DNA from: Aminipila sp963524205
GTDB taxonomy: Bacteria; Bacillota; Clostridia; Peptostreptococcales; Anaerovoracaceae
Assembly: GCA_963524205.1 (NCBI GenBank)
Contig: CAURED010000002.1
Location: 183,035 to 247,034 of the forward strand
Length of the DNA stretch: 64,000 nucleotides
Direction: 5' to 3'
Part shown: positions 16,955 to 25,843 of the stretch, in pieces
How positions within the stretch are numbered: the first letter of the stretch is position 1
How the letters are laid out: every line of letters begins with the position of its first letter
The notes under the pieces: model-generated
The model's input: the letters and a program-made list of their open reading frames with translations, nothing else
The model's database searches: none
Told to the model about the DNA's origin: nothing
Translations under genes and position numbers: made by a program

Positions 16955-17860
16955 TTATTTCTCTAACTGTCTTATATGATAAAATAAATATTGCTGTGCT
17001 ATGCCCCCATACTCTCCAAAATTCTCACTGGCATAATTAGTCATACTTTTCATATCATTTTCATCCATATCATAAAGTCTGTGCATTACTCGGCGAACCC
17101 AAACATCAATTGGGAAGCTTTCATATTTTTCCATACCAAAAAGTAAAATACAATTTGCTACTTTAGGTCCCACACCGCACAAGCTTGTTAAATATTCATA
17201 CCCTGTAATTATATCTGCTTTCCGCAAATTTACAAGTGTGTCCAGTTTAACATCAATACCTTCTTTTTTCATTGAATCAGTATTATCAGTCACAATTTTC
17301 TTTGCAGTTTGAATTATATATTTTGCTCTGTACCCTAACTTAATTGAATCTAAATCGTTCTCTGTCAGTTGAGCCAGAACTGATACTTCAGGAAAAGCGA
17401 AATAATCTTTTTCCTGAAAACTGCCTGCTGGTGATCCAAACATTTGACATAAACCTTCGATGCATTTTTTTATTCTTGGTATGTTATTATTTTGAGATAT
17501 TATAAATGAAATTAAAGTCTCCCACGGTTCCTGTTTTAGTATTCTTATACCTTGTCCTGATTTTATTGCCTCTGCTAGAACCAAATCTTTTTTAGCCAGC
17601 GCAGATTTTATATAACCATAATCCCTATCTAAATCTAAATAGGTTTTCCAATATTCATTAAACTCTGCTTCATTAATGTTGTCTATGCTCAGCGTTCCTT
17701 CGAATCCACCTTCTATATAGGGCTCAAAGTTTATATTTACTGGTCTTCCAAAAGCAATTCCAGTATAACTGCCATCCTTTTGCTTATTCCATCTAAAACA
17801 CTGTCCACAATCAAATATATGATCCAAATTGAAATCTTTAATATTTTCCCTAACTACCAT
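16955..17860 (-). CDS. ogg: 8-oxoguanine DNA glycosylase/AP lyase (OGG1 type)
   Basis: A 301-residue base-excision repair enzyme. The N-terminal domain has FDCGQCFRWNKQKDGSYTG, and the HhH-GPD domain ends in LCGVGPKVANCILLFG, with the Lys (human K249 equivalent) and FPIDVW carrying the catalytic Asp. It removes oxidised guanine from DNA. I start it at the ATG with GGAG six bases upstream rather than the TTG twelve bases earlier. Its neighbours (ATPase-Asp23 fusion upstream, DUF554 downstream) are not repair genes. Confidence 0.93.
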   Translation of the reverse strand: MVVRENIKDFNLDHIFDCGQCFRWNKQKDGSYTGIAFGRPVNINFEPYIEGGFEGTLSIDNINEAEFNEYWKTYLDLDRDYGYIKSALAKKDLVLAEAIKSGQGIRILKQEPWETLISFIISQNNNIPRIKKCIEGLCQMFGSPAGSFQEKDYFAFPEVSVLAQLTENDLDSIKLGYRAKYIIQTAKKIVTDNTDSMKKEGIDVKLDTLVNLRKADIITGYEYLTSLCGVGPKVANCILLFGMEKYESFPIDVWVRRVMHRLYDMDENDMKSMTNYASENFGEYGGIAQQYLFYHIRQLEK

Positions 17861-17897
17861 CACTTTCTCCAAGCTTTTATTAGCTACGCTATAATCA

Positions 17898-18707
17898 TCA
17901 CACTAAGCCCCTGACTTCAACATCCACAGAATGAACATTAAAAGCAGTCATATTAGCTACATGTTCCGTAATTTGCCCTTGCAGCTCTCTGGCGCATTCC
18001 ATTACATTATTTCCATATTTCATATTAACCATAACGGTTAATCCGATACCGGTCTTGGTATTTTGCGTTAGCACTCGTATGATAGAATGGACGCCTTTGT
18101 TCTCCTTACCTAAATAATATACAATATCATTTACCACCTTATCCGAAATAAAAAATTCACCTAAATAACTATAAGTTGGTCTAACTACAGATCTCTCCTG
18201 CATATTGTCTTTATTCCCGAATCCAAACCCTCTAATCATTCGTATCGGATGTAAGAAATATCCTGAGAAGTCAGTTTTTAACTGACCAGCCGGTGCAGGT
18301 ATAACATGTTTACCCAATTCCACCCTTTGTTTCCGTGCTGCAGCTCTTTGAGCCTCAGTTGTAATATCTTCAATAAATATTCGTTCTTCAATTTCTGGCA
18401 GTTCTAATCTTTCAACAATTCGATCCACCATACCTGTAGAAGTCCCCAATATTAATATCTTGTCCGGGTTAACTTCTTTTACTTTTTTAGCTACGGAATA
18501 CCGATGTTCTTCATCCGTAAACAATGCTGTTTTTATTGCCCCAATTTTAGTTGCCTGTCTTTTAGCAGACTGACCTTGTAAAATTCGGCTTTCATATATA
18601 AATAGCCCATCATCTATAATTGCAGGTATGTCTCTTTTTCCACACAATGACATAGCCTGATAGCTTTTTCCTGTTCCGCTTTTTCCAACGAGAGAATAAA
18701 CTTTCAT
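17898..18707 (-). CDS. P-loop ATPase fused to an Asp23/Gls24-like domain
   Basis: A 269-residue two-part protein. The N-terminal half begins with a Walker A motif (SLVGKSGTGKSYQA) and a short nucleotide-binding fold with ILILGTSTGMVDRI. The C-terminal third (from about residue 175, FISDKVVNDIVYYLG, through TVMVNMKYGNNVMECARELQ to VHSVDVEVRGLV) follows the Asp23/Gls24 envelope-stress fold pattern, including the alternating strand, YGxN and the final VxVEVxG strand. Asp23 proteins are usually alone and linked to the cell envelope. A kinase-like ATPase with this tail is less common. Function unknown. The divergent ferredoxin gene starts 72 bp away. Confidence 0.75.
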   Translation of the reverse strand: MKVYSLVGKSGTGKSYQAMSLCGKRDIPAIIDDGLFIYESRILQGQSAKRQATKIGAIKTALFTDEEHRYSVAKKVKEVNPDKILILGTSTGMVDRIVERLELPEIEERIFIEDITTEAQRAAARKQRVELGKHVIPAPAGQLKTDFSGYFLHPIRMIRGFGFGNKDNMQERSVVRPTYSYLGEFFISDKVVNDIVYYLGKENKGVHSIIRVLTQNTKTGIGLTVMVNMKYGNNVMECARELQGQITEHVANMTAFNVHSVDVEVRGLV

Positions 18708-18779
18708 CTTTACTTCTCCATTTCCCTTTGATATAATTTAATTGGCTTTTAAGCACTTTAAAAAAGGAGGATTATCACA

Positions 18780-18947
18780 ATGGCTTACAAAATTACTGAT
18801 GCTTGTATAAACTGCGGAGCTTGTGAACCAGAATGCCCTGTAGAAGCAATTTCTGAAGGCGACGGCGCTAGAGTTATAGATGCTGATAAGTGTATTGATT
18901 GTGGTTCATGTGCAAACGCATGTCCTGTTGATGCTATCGTAGAATAA
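18780..18947 (+). CDS. Clostridial-type 2[4Fe-4S] ferredoxin
   Basis: A 55-residue ferredoxin with two perfect CxxCxxCxxxCP clusters (CINCGACEPECP and CIDCGSCANACP). GGAGG lies nine bases before the ATG, and a perfect terminator follows the stop. It carries low-potential electrons, here probably for the hydrogenase and other ferredoxin-linked enzymes. TATAAT-like sequence lies in the divergent gap at about 18731. Monocistronic. Confidence 0.96.
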   Translation: MAYKITDACINCGACEPECPVEAISEGDGARVIDADKCIDCGSCANACPVDAIVE

Positions 18948-18971
18948 TCTATTATTAGTTCTACTATAACA

Positions 18972-18999
18972 AATAACCGTTTCAAAAGAAACGGTTATT
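18972..18999 (+). terminator. Terminator of the ferredoxin gene
   Basis: Perfect 12-bp stem AATAACCGTTTC / GAAACGGTTATT with an AAAA loop, followed by TTCATTTTTT. It may also serve the convergent rex gene. Confidence 0.9.
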
Positions 19000-19012
19000 T
19001 TCATTTTTTATA

Positions 19013-19651
19013 TTATTTATATTCAGTCCTATTGATGTGATATGCAAGTGAATGCAATCCATCGCTAAGATGTACATTTTCTACTGCAACGGTATCCGGT
19101 ACTTCAAGATCTACTGGTGCAAAGTTCCATATTCCCCTCACTCCTGCAAAAGACATTTTGTCTGCTACTTCTTGCGCAGCATCCTTAGTCGTACAGATAA
19201 TACCTATATCTATTGCATTTTCTTCAATATACTGGACTAATTCTTCATAATCACGTACATTGATGTCATTTATTTTTATTCCAACAAGCTTTGGATTAAC
19301 TTCAAATAATGAAGACACTACAAAACCAGCTTTATAATAATATGTATGGTTTGCAATTGCCTGTCCTAAATTTCCCGCTCCTACAATAACCATCTTATAT
19401 TCTTTATCAAGCCCTAAAATACTACTAATTTCATTATATAATGCTTCAACATTGTAGCCATAACCCTGTTGACCGAAGCCGCCAAAATTGTTAAGGTCCT
19501 GCCTGATTTGAGAAGCGGTATAACCAATTAAATCACTTAATTCCCTTGAAGAAATCTTATCCACACCTTTTCTACGAAGTTCATTAAGATATCTTCTATA
19601 TCTAGGTAAACGTTTAATTACCGCATTTGATATTTTTGAACCTTTTTTCAT
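19013..19651 (-). CDS. rex: Redox-sensing transcriptional repressor Rex
   Basis: A 212-residue Rex. The N-terminal winged helix (ISSRELSDLIGYTASQIRQDL, then NNFGGFGQQGYGYNV) is followed by the Rossmann motif MVIVGAGNLGQAIANH and the dimer-swapping C-terminal helix. It senses the NADH/NAD+ ratio and represses fermentation and redox genes in Firmicutes. The hydrogenase and dehydrogenase genes here would be sensible targets, but I saw no good TTGTGA-type Rex box ahead of them. Confidence 0.97.
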   Translation of the reverse strand: MKKGSKISNAVIKRLPRYRRYLNELRRKGVDKISSRELSDLIGYTASQIRQDLNNFGGFGQQGYGYNVEALYNEISSILGLDKEYKMVIVGAGNLGQAIANHTYYYKAGFVVSSLFEVNPKLVGIKINDINVRDYEELVQYIEENAIDIGIICTTKDAAQEVADKMSFAGVRGIWNFAPVDLEVPDTVAVENVHLSDGLHSLAYHINRTEYK

Positions 19652-19702
19652 TCTTCACTTTTTCCTTCTTAATACCTAGCCCTTTTCAAATAATAACGAA
19701 AA

Positions 19703-19717
19703 CCCGCTATCTGCGGG
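19703..19717 (-). terminator. Terminator of acpP
   Basis: Stem CCCGC / GCGGG with a 5-base loop. On the minus strand the arms extend to AAGCCCGC and GCGGGTTTT, and the T-rich TTTTCGTTATT follows. Confidence 0.7.
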
Positions 19718-19731
19718 CTTTCATCTGTTGA

Positions 19732-19962
19732 CTAGTTTAATTTTTCTTCAACGTACTTTACGATGTCACCAACACACTGGAATTTTTCAGCGTCTTCATC
19801 TGGAACTTCGATGTCAAATTCATCTTCAATTGCCATGATAATTTCTACTGCATCTAGTGAATCAGCTTCTAAATCTTTCATAAGATGAGTTTCAAGATTA
19901 ACCTGTGATTCATCTACGCTTAACTGTTCAATGATAATTTCCTTTATTTTGTCAAATGTCAT
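19732..19962 (-). CDS. acpP: Acyl carrier protein
   Basis: A 76-residue ACP with the phosphopantetheine-accepting serine in DLEADSLDAVEI. The start is the ATG (MTFDKIKEI) with GGAGG eight bases upstream, giving the usual length. A longer in-frame start five codons earlier overlaps that ribosome site. It carries fatty-acid chains during type II synthesis. It is alone here, not in a fab operon. Confidence 0.97.
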   Translation of the reverse strand: MTFDKIKEIIIEQLSVDESQVNLETHLMKDLEADSLDAVEIIMAIEDEFDIEVPDEDAEKFQCVGDIVKYVEEKLN

Positions 19963-20136
19963 ATAACTAACCTCCATACTTTAGAAACTATATATTTTCT
20001 ATACATTTCATTTAATTCCATTTTCTCTATGTCCTATTGACTAAAACTCATTATAATTTACTGTTTTAAGATATGCAAGAGCATTTTAAAAATTTTTTGT
20101 ATAAATTTTAACACAAATTAACACAAAATTTTCAGT

Positions 20137-22107
20137 TTATTCTTCTTGAATTACAAGCCAACTATCATAAGTTTCTGTAAGTCTAGCTTTGCATGCTTCA
20201 CTTTTATCGTGATATTCTGCTAGCAAAAGATGATTACTGAAAATTTCTTCTTTACACATTTCTGCCTCTAATTCAGTAATTTCTTTTTCCAAACTTGCTA
20301 TTTCGTCCTCTAAACGTTTTTGCTCTCGTTCCTTCCTCCTAGCTTTTGCTTCAAGGTCTTTATTTATTCTTCTTTGTTCATTAGAACTTAATTCTTTACA
20401 ATCTATTTCCTCTGATTCTTTTTCCTCATATATGTTTTGACTGCTGCTTAATTCATTTAAATATTTTTTCCCCGATGCAATTTCCTGCTTTTTCTCCATG
20501 TAATAATCATATGAACCCAGATATGCCGACATTCCATCTGTGTCCAGTTCCATTATTCTGGTTGGAATCTTATTTAAAAAATACCGGTCATGGGATACAA
20601 CTATTAAAGTACCTGGAAATTCTAAAAGAGCATCTTCAAAAACTTCTTTTGATGTAATATCCAAATGATTAGTAGGTTCATCCAAAAGTAGAACGTTTGA
20701 TCCTGAGAGCATAAGTTTTAATAAAGATAATCTTGCTTTTTCTCCACCGCTTAAAGTTCCTACATTAAGAAATACATTTTCATTTTTAAATAAAAATCTT
20801 CCTAATAAACTTCTCATTTCTGTATCAGTATATAATCTATAGGAATCTTTCATTTCATCAAAAACTGTGTTAGAAGGATTAAGATTCTGCTGTTCCTGGT
20901 CATAATATCCAAATTGGACATTGTGTCCTATCTTTAATCTGCCACCATCAGGATCGAGTTCACTCATTAACACTTTAAGTAATGTGGTTTTACCAACACC
21001 GTTTGCTCCTACGATGCAGATTCGTTCGCCTCTTTTAATGTCAAAGTCTACATTTCTAAACAGTTCTTTCCTTCTTTGCCCATATCCAAAACCCTTTTGT
21101 AAGCCCTCTGCAAAAATCACATCATTTCCACTTTTAAACTGTTCCTTAAAATGAATTTTCATTTTGCCCACAAATGCTTCTGGTTTCTCTATAAGGTCAA
21201 TCTGTGCTAAACGTTTTTCCCTTGACTGAGCTCTTTTAGCCAACTTTTCTGTGCCATGCTGCTTAAACCGTCTTATTATCTCTTCTTGCCTTGATATTTC
21301 CTTTTGTTGTCCTTCATACTTCCTAAGCTCTTCTTCACGTCTATGACGCTTTTTCTCTGCGTATTCAGAGTATCCACCCTGATATGTATACAACTTATGA
21401 TTTTCTACTTCAAAAATGCGGTTTACAGTCTGATCTAGGAAATATCTATCATGGGAAATTAAAATAATTGTACCATTATATGACTTCAAATATTGTTCCA
21501 GCCATTTTAAGGTTCCTATATCAAGATGATTTGTTGGTTCGTCTAAAAATAAAATATCAGGCTTCTTCAAAAGTAAGCAGGCAAGTGCCAGTCGGGTCTT
21601 TTCACCACCACTCAGCATAGAAATTTTTTTCTCATAAAAATTTTCTGTAAAAGCCATGCTATTTAATATGCCGTTTATCTCACTTTTATAACCATATCCG
21701 TTACTTCTATTATAAGCTTCCATTAATTCATCATATCTGTGCAAAAGCTTATCTACATTTTCCCCTTTTGAAGACCTTTCAGAAATTTCATGAGACAATT
21801 TTGCCATTTCATTTTCCATATCAGCTACATGACTAAAAATACCTGAAACCTCTTCAATTAAAGTTTTATCCGAATCAAAATTTTGACTCTGTTTTAAATA
21901 TCCAATGCTAGTATTCCCGGAAATAAAAACATTTCCATCCTCATATGGCATTTCCCCACAAAGTATATTCAGCAATGTGGTCTTTCCTGCACCATTGTTG
22001 CCAACTATACCAATCCTGTCACCCTGATTAACGTGAAAAGAAACATCTTTCAGTATTATGTCTACTCCGTATACCTTTGTTATATTCGTTGCCGAAAGTA
22101 TTATCAT
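20137..22107 (-). CDS. ABC-F family ATPase (ribosome-associated type)
   Basis: A 656-residue soluble tandem ABC protein with no membrane domain. First half: GNNGAGKTTLLN, LSGGEKTRLALACLLL, LFLDEPTNHLD. Second half: GANGVGKTTLLK, LSGGEKARLSLLKLML, LLLDEPTNHLD. Between them is the charged helical linker (about residues 245-300) that contacts P-site tRNA in this family. A coiled coil forms the last 90 residues, as in Uup/YdiF. Members rescue stalled ribosomes or protect them from drugs. This subtype cannot be resolved by eye. It sits 28 bp after tsaD and looks like the last gene of that operon. Confidence 0.92.
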   Translation of the reverse strand: MIILSATNITKVYGVDIILKDVSFHVNQGDRIGIVGNNGAGKTTLLNILCGEMPYEDGNVFISGNTSIGYLKQSQNFDSDKTLIEEVSGIFSHVADMENEMAKLSHEISERSSKGENVDKLLHRYDELMEAYNRSNGYGYKSEINGILNSMAFTENFYEKKISMLSGGEKTRLALACLLLKKPDILFLDEPTNHLDIGTLKWLEQYLKSYNGTIILISHDRYFLDQTVNRIFEVENHKLYTYQGGYSEYAEKKRHRREEELRKYEGQQKEISRQEEIIRRFKQHGTEKLAKRAQSREKRLAQIDLIEKPEAFVGKMKIHFKEQFKSGNDVIFAEGLQKGFGYGQRRKELFRNVDFDIKRGERICIVGANGVGKTTLLKVLMSELDPDGGRLKIGHNVQFGYYDQEQQNLNPSNTVFDEMKDSYRLYTDTEMRSLLGRFLFKNENVFLNVGTLSGGEKARLSLLKLMLSGSNVLLLDEPTNHLDITSKEVFEDALLEFPGTLIVVSHDRYFLNKIPTRIMELDTDGMSAYLGSYDYYMEKKQEIASGKKYLNELSSSQNIYEEKESEEIDCKELSSNEQRRINKDLEAKARRKEREQKRLEDEIASLEKEITELEAEMCKEEIFSNHLLLAEYHDKSEACKARLTETYDSWLVIQEE

Positions 22108-22135
22108 TTTACTACTCCGTAATTTTTATTTTTAT

Positions 22136-23161
22136 TTATTCTACTACAAGAGGCAGGTTTGGATATGCATCCAGCGTTAAATCACTTGTAAAACCTGCTT
22201 TATATTTGTAATATGCTGCGCATCCAATCATGGCTGCATTATCTGTACACAAAATTGGTGCAGGACAGTAAAGCTTAATGTTATTTTTCTGGCATTCCTC
22301 TGTAAGCATTGCTCTTAGCTTACTATTGGCAGCCACTCCGCCTGCTAACACAATTTTATCCTTTTTCATTTGTTTTGCAGCATTAACTGCTTTTATAACG
22401 ATTACATCCATAACTGCCTGTTGAAAACTAGCCGCTACATCGGCAGTATTCACTTCCCTGCCCGCCTGTTTTTCTGAATTAATGTAATTCAGTACGCCCG
22501 TTTTTATACCGCTAAAACTAAAGTCATAGCTGCCTTTTTCAAGAAAAACTCTTTTAAAAGGAATAGCATCTGGATTTCCTTCTTGAGCAATTTTATCAAT
22601 GAGGGGTCCTCCAGGGTAACCTAACCCAAGAACCCTTGCCACTTTATCAAAAGCTTCCCCTGCCGCGTCGTCTCTGGTTCCGCCAAGAACCTTAAAAGAA
22701 TTATAATCTTTGACTTCAACTATATTTGTATGTCCCCCAGAAACAACTAAAGCCATAAAAGGCGGCTCTAAGTCAGGGCTCTGTATGTAGTTGGCACTAA
22801 TGTGCCCTTGTATATGATGTACTCCTACTAAAGGAATATTTTTGGCGAAAGCATAGGCCTTCGCAGATGCTAATCCAATAAGTAATGCCCCCACAAGACC
22901 AGGTCCATAAGTTACACCAATTAAATCAACATCATCTAACGTAACTCCAGCTTCACTTAATGCTTGACTTGTTACATTATTTATATTTTCCAGATGATGC
23001 CTGGATGCAATTTCAGGTACAACACCACCAAATACTTGATGTACCTTTATCTGCGAGGAAATAACATTGGATAACACTTCTCTACCTTCTAAAAGTAATG
23101 CTACTGAAGTTTCATCACAGCTTGATTCAATTGCCATTGTTAAAAATTTTCCGTTTTTCAT
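22136..23161 (-). CDS. tsaD: tRNA N6-adenosine threonylcarbamoyltransferase TsaD
   Basis: A 341-residue protein of the Kae1/Qri7 family. Motifs: AIESSCDETSVALL, VPEIASRHHLENI, the metal-binding HHIQGHISAN, and DDAAGEAFDKVARVLGLGYPGGP. With TsaB and TsaE, encoded upstream in the same operon, it makes t6A at position 37 of ANN-decoding tRNAs. I start at the ATG (MKNGKFLTMAIES) with GGGAG six bases upstream. It overlaps the stop of the small Cys-containing gene by four bases (ATGA). Confidence 0.97.
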   Translation of the reverse strand: MKNGKFLTMAIESSCDETSVALLLEGREVLSNVISSQIKVHQVFGGVVPEIASRHHLENINNVTSQALSEAGVTLDDVDLIGVTYGPGLVGALLIGLASAKAYAFAKNIPLVGVHHIQGHISANYIQSPDLEPPFMALVVSGGHTNIVEVKDYNSFKVLGGTRDDAAGEAFDKVARVLGLGYPGGPLIDKIAQEGNPDAIPFKRVFLEKGSYDFSFSGIKTGVLNYINSEKQAGREVNTADVAASFQQAVMDVIVIKAVNAAKQMKKDKIVLAGGVAANSKLRAMLTEECQKNNIKLYCPAPILCTDNAAMIGCAAYYKYKAGFTSDLTLDAYPNLPLVVE

Positions 23162-23391
23162 TCCATACTCCCAATTTGTGTATCGGCTCTTACGATACAT
23201 CTGTTATCCGAAGATAAATGTCTGCAATTTTCACATGACGTGTAATCCGACATATTAAATGTACTAAAATCGTGCCTTCTTTCGAATCGGCTGCAATTTG
23301 ACACAGGATTACTCATGTCATCATTAAAATCTTCATAACCGTTATAATAATAATTATCTCTATCCTTGTCATTACCATAATAGTTTCTCAT
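23158..23391 (-). CDS. Small cysteine-containing protein in the tsa operon, unknown
   Basis: A 77-residue protein, MRNYYGNDKDRDNYYYNGYE, rich in Asn, Asp and Tyr in its first half. The second half has four cysteines, including CENCRHLSSDNRC, a possible zinc or Fe-S site. It has a GGAGG ribosome site and its TGA overlaps the tsaD ATG, so translation is coupled. This supports a real gene. I do not recognise the family. Low-complexity start and short length leave some doubt about function. Confidence 0.65.
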   Translation of the reverse strand: MRNYYGNDKDRDNYYYNGYEDFNDDMSNPVSNCSRFERRHDFSTFNMSDYTSCENCRHLSSDNRCIVRADTQIGSME

Positions 23392-23444
23392 CTAACAATA
23401 CCTCCAAAATACTTTTTATCTTAGTATTTCAAAGGGAATGTGTT

Positions 23445-23903
23445 TTATTCATGAATGCGCCACATAATTATAGCGTTTTCACCATTATCTAAGTAATAAC
23501 CTTTACGAATTCCTGCAGGTTTAAATTTAAATTCTCTATATAAAGCTTGTGCCGCCAGATTTGATTCCCTCACTTCTAATGTAAAGCTATTTAACCCGTT
23601 TTCCTCTGCCACCTCTATTAAGGTAGCCACTATAGCCCTGCCTATTCCTTTTCTTCGATTTTCAGGGGCCACAGCAACATTTGTAATATGGCCTTCATCA
23701 ACAATTACCCATAATCCTGCATAACCAGCAAGTCTGCCATCTATTTCAGCTACTATATAAAAAGCTCTATCATTTTCCATGATATCGCTTTTAAAAGCCT
23801 CCTCACTCCATGGCTCTGCAAAACAGATCCTATCCAGATCGGCCATAGGCTTTATGTCACGTTCCTCTGCGACTCTGATAACCAACTGATTCATTTTATT
23901 CAC
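23445..23903 (-). CDS. rimI: Ribosomal-protein-alanine N-acetyltransferase RimI
   Basis: A 152-residue GNAT enzyme. The acetyl-CoA loop is VAVAPENRRKGIGRAIVATL, followed by FTLEVRESNLAAQALYREFKF, the RimI signature. It acetylates the N-terminus of ribosomal protein S18 or other alanines. It sits directly after tsaB (4-base ATGA overlap), the usual Firmicutes order tsaE-tsaB-rimI-tsaD. Confidence 0.95.
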   Translation of the reverse strand: MNKMNQLVIRVAEERDIKPMADLDRICFAEPWSEEAFKSDIMENDRAFYIVAEIDGRLAGYAGLWVIVDEGHITNVAVAPENRRKGIGRAIVATLIEVAEENGLNSFTLEVRESNLAAQALYREFKFKPAGIRKGYYLDNGENAIIMWRIHE

Positions 23904-24649
23904 CGTTTATCCTGAGCTGCTTTAGCCTCATCTAACTTTCTTTCAGCTTCAGCTTTTCTCATATAATTTGGTTTAAGCTCATTATATCTGCAAAGTTTTC
24001 CCTCATTAAACAGTTCAAGTGCAAGTTTTGCAACAGAAGACGATTTTTGATATCTGCTTTCAGCATCTACAAATTTAACTTGTATATTGCTATTTAACGA
24101 TGAGTTCTGCCATTCCTCGATTTGAGCCTTATAAGGTTCGACACCATCTCCTAAAAAAGTAACTTCATCCTGTCCTTGTTCTAAAACTACTTTAAGTAAT
24201 TCCAGGAGTTCAGCAAGCATATAAGCTTTGCCTTCTACAAGCTCTAAAATTGAATGATCTGCATCCCATTTATAGGCGCCTCCATATACCTGACTTCTTC
24301 TGGCATCAAATATAGGACAGAAAACACCTTTATAATTTTCAATATTGTAAAGAAAAGTTTTTAATGTAGGTACACTAATGCAATCGATTTCCAGTGCCTG
24401 TGCTAATGCCCTGGCAGAAGAAACACCAATTCTGATACCTGTAAAGGAACCCGGTCCCTCAGATGCTGCGATTGCTGTCAAATCGTTTATCTGCAATTTA
24501 CTTTTTTCGAGTACCTTCTCCACCATTGGCATTAAAAACTGCAAATGATTCAGCGTCTCCGTAGAATACTCCTCAAAAATCTGACCCGTTTCATTAATAA
24601 CCGCCACAGAAGCTGATGCTCCTGTAGTTTCAATGGCTAATATATTCAT
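23900..24649 (-). CDS. tsaB: tRNA threonylcarbamoyladenosine biosynthesis protein TsaB
   Basis: A 249-residue TsaD paralogue lacking the metal site. The N-terminal motif is LAIETTGASASVAVI, and the region with GPGSFTGIRIGVSSARALA is diagnostic. It scaffolds the t6A complex with TsaD and TsaE. It overlaps tsaE by four bases and rimI by four bases, so the genes are coupled. Confidence 0.96.
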   Translation of the reverse strand: MNILAIETTGASASVAVINETGQIFEEYSTETLNHLQFLMPMVEKVLEKSKLQINDLTAIAASEGPGSFTGIRIGVSSARALAQALEIDCISVPTLKTFLYNIENYKGVFCPIFDARRSQVYGGAYKWDADHSILELVEGKAYMLAELLELLKVVLEQGQDEVTFLGDGVEPYKAQIEEWQNSSLNSNIQVKFVDAESRYQKSSSVAKLALELFNEGKLCRYNELKPNYMRKAEAERKLDEAKAAQDKR

Positions 24650-25080
24650 AGACCCGCCTCCAGTCCTTTTATCTCATAAATTCTTTCACCTTCATTTTGT
24701 CCATAGGCAATATGAATAACGATGGCATCCTCTGGCATAATTTCAGTAATTAAATCTGCCCACTCTACGATACACACTCCATTACCGAAGAAATATTCCT
24801 CATATCCAATCTCGTACATTTCCTCCACATCATTAATTCTATACACATCAAAGTGATAGAGAGGCAATCTCCCATCGTGGTACTCCTGAACAATAGTAAA
24901 AGTAGGACTTGTAATTACTTCTTTTATTCCAAGTCCCTCCGCAATATATTTGGTAAGCGCTGTTTTGCCTGTACCTAAGTCTCCAATAAGTGCGACCACA
25001 CTTCCCGGCACCAGCTTGTCCGCAAGCAAAAGCCCAAACTTTTTTGTTTGTTTTTCATCTTTTATAATTAATTTATCCAT
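24646..25080 (-). CDS. tsaE: tRNA threonylcarbamoyladenosine biosynthesis ATPase TsaE
   Basis: A 144-residue P-loop protein with GDLGTGKTALTK, TSPTFTIVQEY, LYHFDVYRI and CIVEWAD, all standard for TsaE. It powers the t6A complex. The ATG chosen (MDKLIIKDEKQ) gives the usual length. An in-frame TTG 21 bases upstream would overlap a -10 box. No normal Shine-Dalgarno spacing precedes the ATG: the purine-rich AAAAGGT directly abuts it. First gene of the tsa operon. Confidence 0.95.
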   Translation of the reverse strand: MDKLIIKDEKQTKKFGLLLADKLVPGSVVALIGDLGTGKTALTKYIAEGLGIKEVITSPTFTIVQEYHDGRLPLYHFDVYRINDVEEMYEIGYEEYFFGNGVCIVEWADLITEIMPEDAIVIHIAYGQNEGERIYEIKGLEAGL

Positions 25081-25087
25081 ACCTTTT

Positions 25088-25093
25088 ATTTTA
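25088..25093 (-). promoter_or_regulatory. Extended -10 promoter directly upstream of tsaE
   Basis: On the minus strand the sequence is TGTGGTAAAAT, an extended -10 (TG-N-TAAAAT). It sits seven bases before the tsaE ATG, so transcription would start at or within a base or two of the start codon. The -35 (TTTAAT at 17-base spacing) is weak. Confidence 0.5.
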
Positions 25094-25179
25094 CCACACA
25101 ATTTATGTTAATTAAACATTAAAATAGCCATTAAAATTGGCTTAACCGATTACATTAACCTAGTTTCTAATAAAATAAA

Positions 25180-25239
25180 GAGGCTACTGAAAATAAACCT
25201 GCAGGCCCCTATGCCCCTAATCTATTTTAAGATAGCCTC
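25180..25239 (-). terminator. Terminator of ribU
   Basis: Arms GAGGCTA (25180-25186) and TAGCCTC (25233-25239), with further imperfect pairing inward (AAAATA/TATTTT). On the minus strand it is followed by TTTATTTTATTAG. Confidence 0.6.
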
Positions 25240-25269
25240 ATTTCATGTTCTTATTCAATTTTCTTCTGG

Positions 25270-25809
25270 CTATTTATGTAAAAATCTTGATATCCTTTTA
25301 TACAAAATGAAAGTGATAACGGAATTTACTCCAGCCTTTATCAGATTGAATCCTACAATAAACGGCATTAGCTTCATAACCGCACTTAAAGACCAGCCTG
25401 TAAATGCAGGCGTAACTACCATATTGGCAAGAACCATCACTACCGTCATAGTTATAACTCCTGCAGTCAATGCAATAATAGCCTCTTTTTTGCTCTTATG
25501 CCCCCTATACAATAATCCTGCCACTAAAACAAATGAACCTGTTGCCAAAATGTGCATGATAATTCCATATAATCCACTGACTGCACTTACTGTTGTCCCT
25601 TGAATTACCGCAGTTACAACTACAAGCAGAAGCCCTGCCATTGGGCCAAAGGCAAAAGTGCCAATTAAAATTGGAATATCCGCAGGATCATATTCCAGGA
25701 ATGCAGCAGCAGGAAAAATTGGGAAATGTAACAAATATACTAAAACTACTGATATTGCTACGAGCATACCCATTTTAGCTAATTTTAATGTTTTATTTTG
25801 TGATGTCAT
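25270..25809 (-). CDS. ribU: ECF transporter substrate-binding subunit RibU (riboflavin)
   Basis: A 179-residue membrane protein with about six helices, typical for ECF S-components. Motifs FPIFPAAAFLEYDPADIPILIG and FGPMAGLLLVVVTAVIQG match RibU. It binds riboflavin and uses the shared EcfAAT module, encoded elsewhere, for uptake. The gene is preceded by an FMN riboswitch and a terminator, which confirms the flavin link. Confidence 0.95.
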   Translation of the reverse strand: MTSQNKTLKLAKMGMLVAISVVLVYLLHFPIFPAAAFLEYDPADIPILIGTFAFGPMAGLLLVVVTAVIQGTTVSAVSGLYGIIMHILATGSFVLVAGLLYRGHKSKKEAIIALTAGVITMTVVMVLANMVVTPAFTGWSLSAVMKLMPFIVGFNLIKAGVNSVITFILYKRISRFLHK

Positions 25810-25843
25810 TTCTAGTTCCTTTCAATCTTTTTTATATTAAAAA

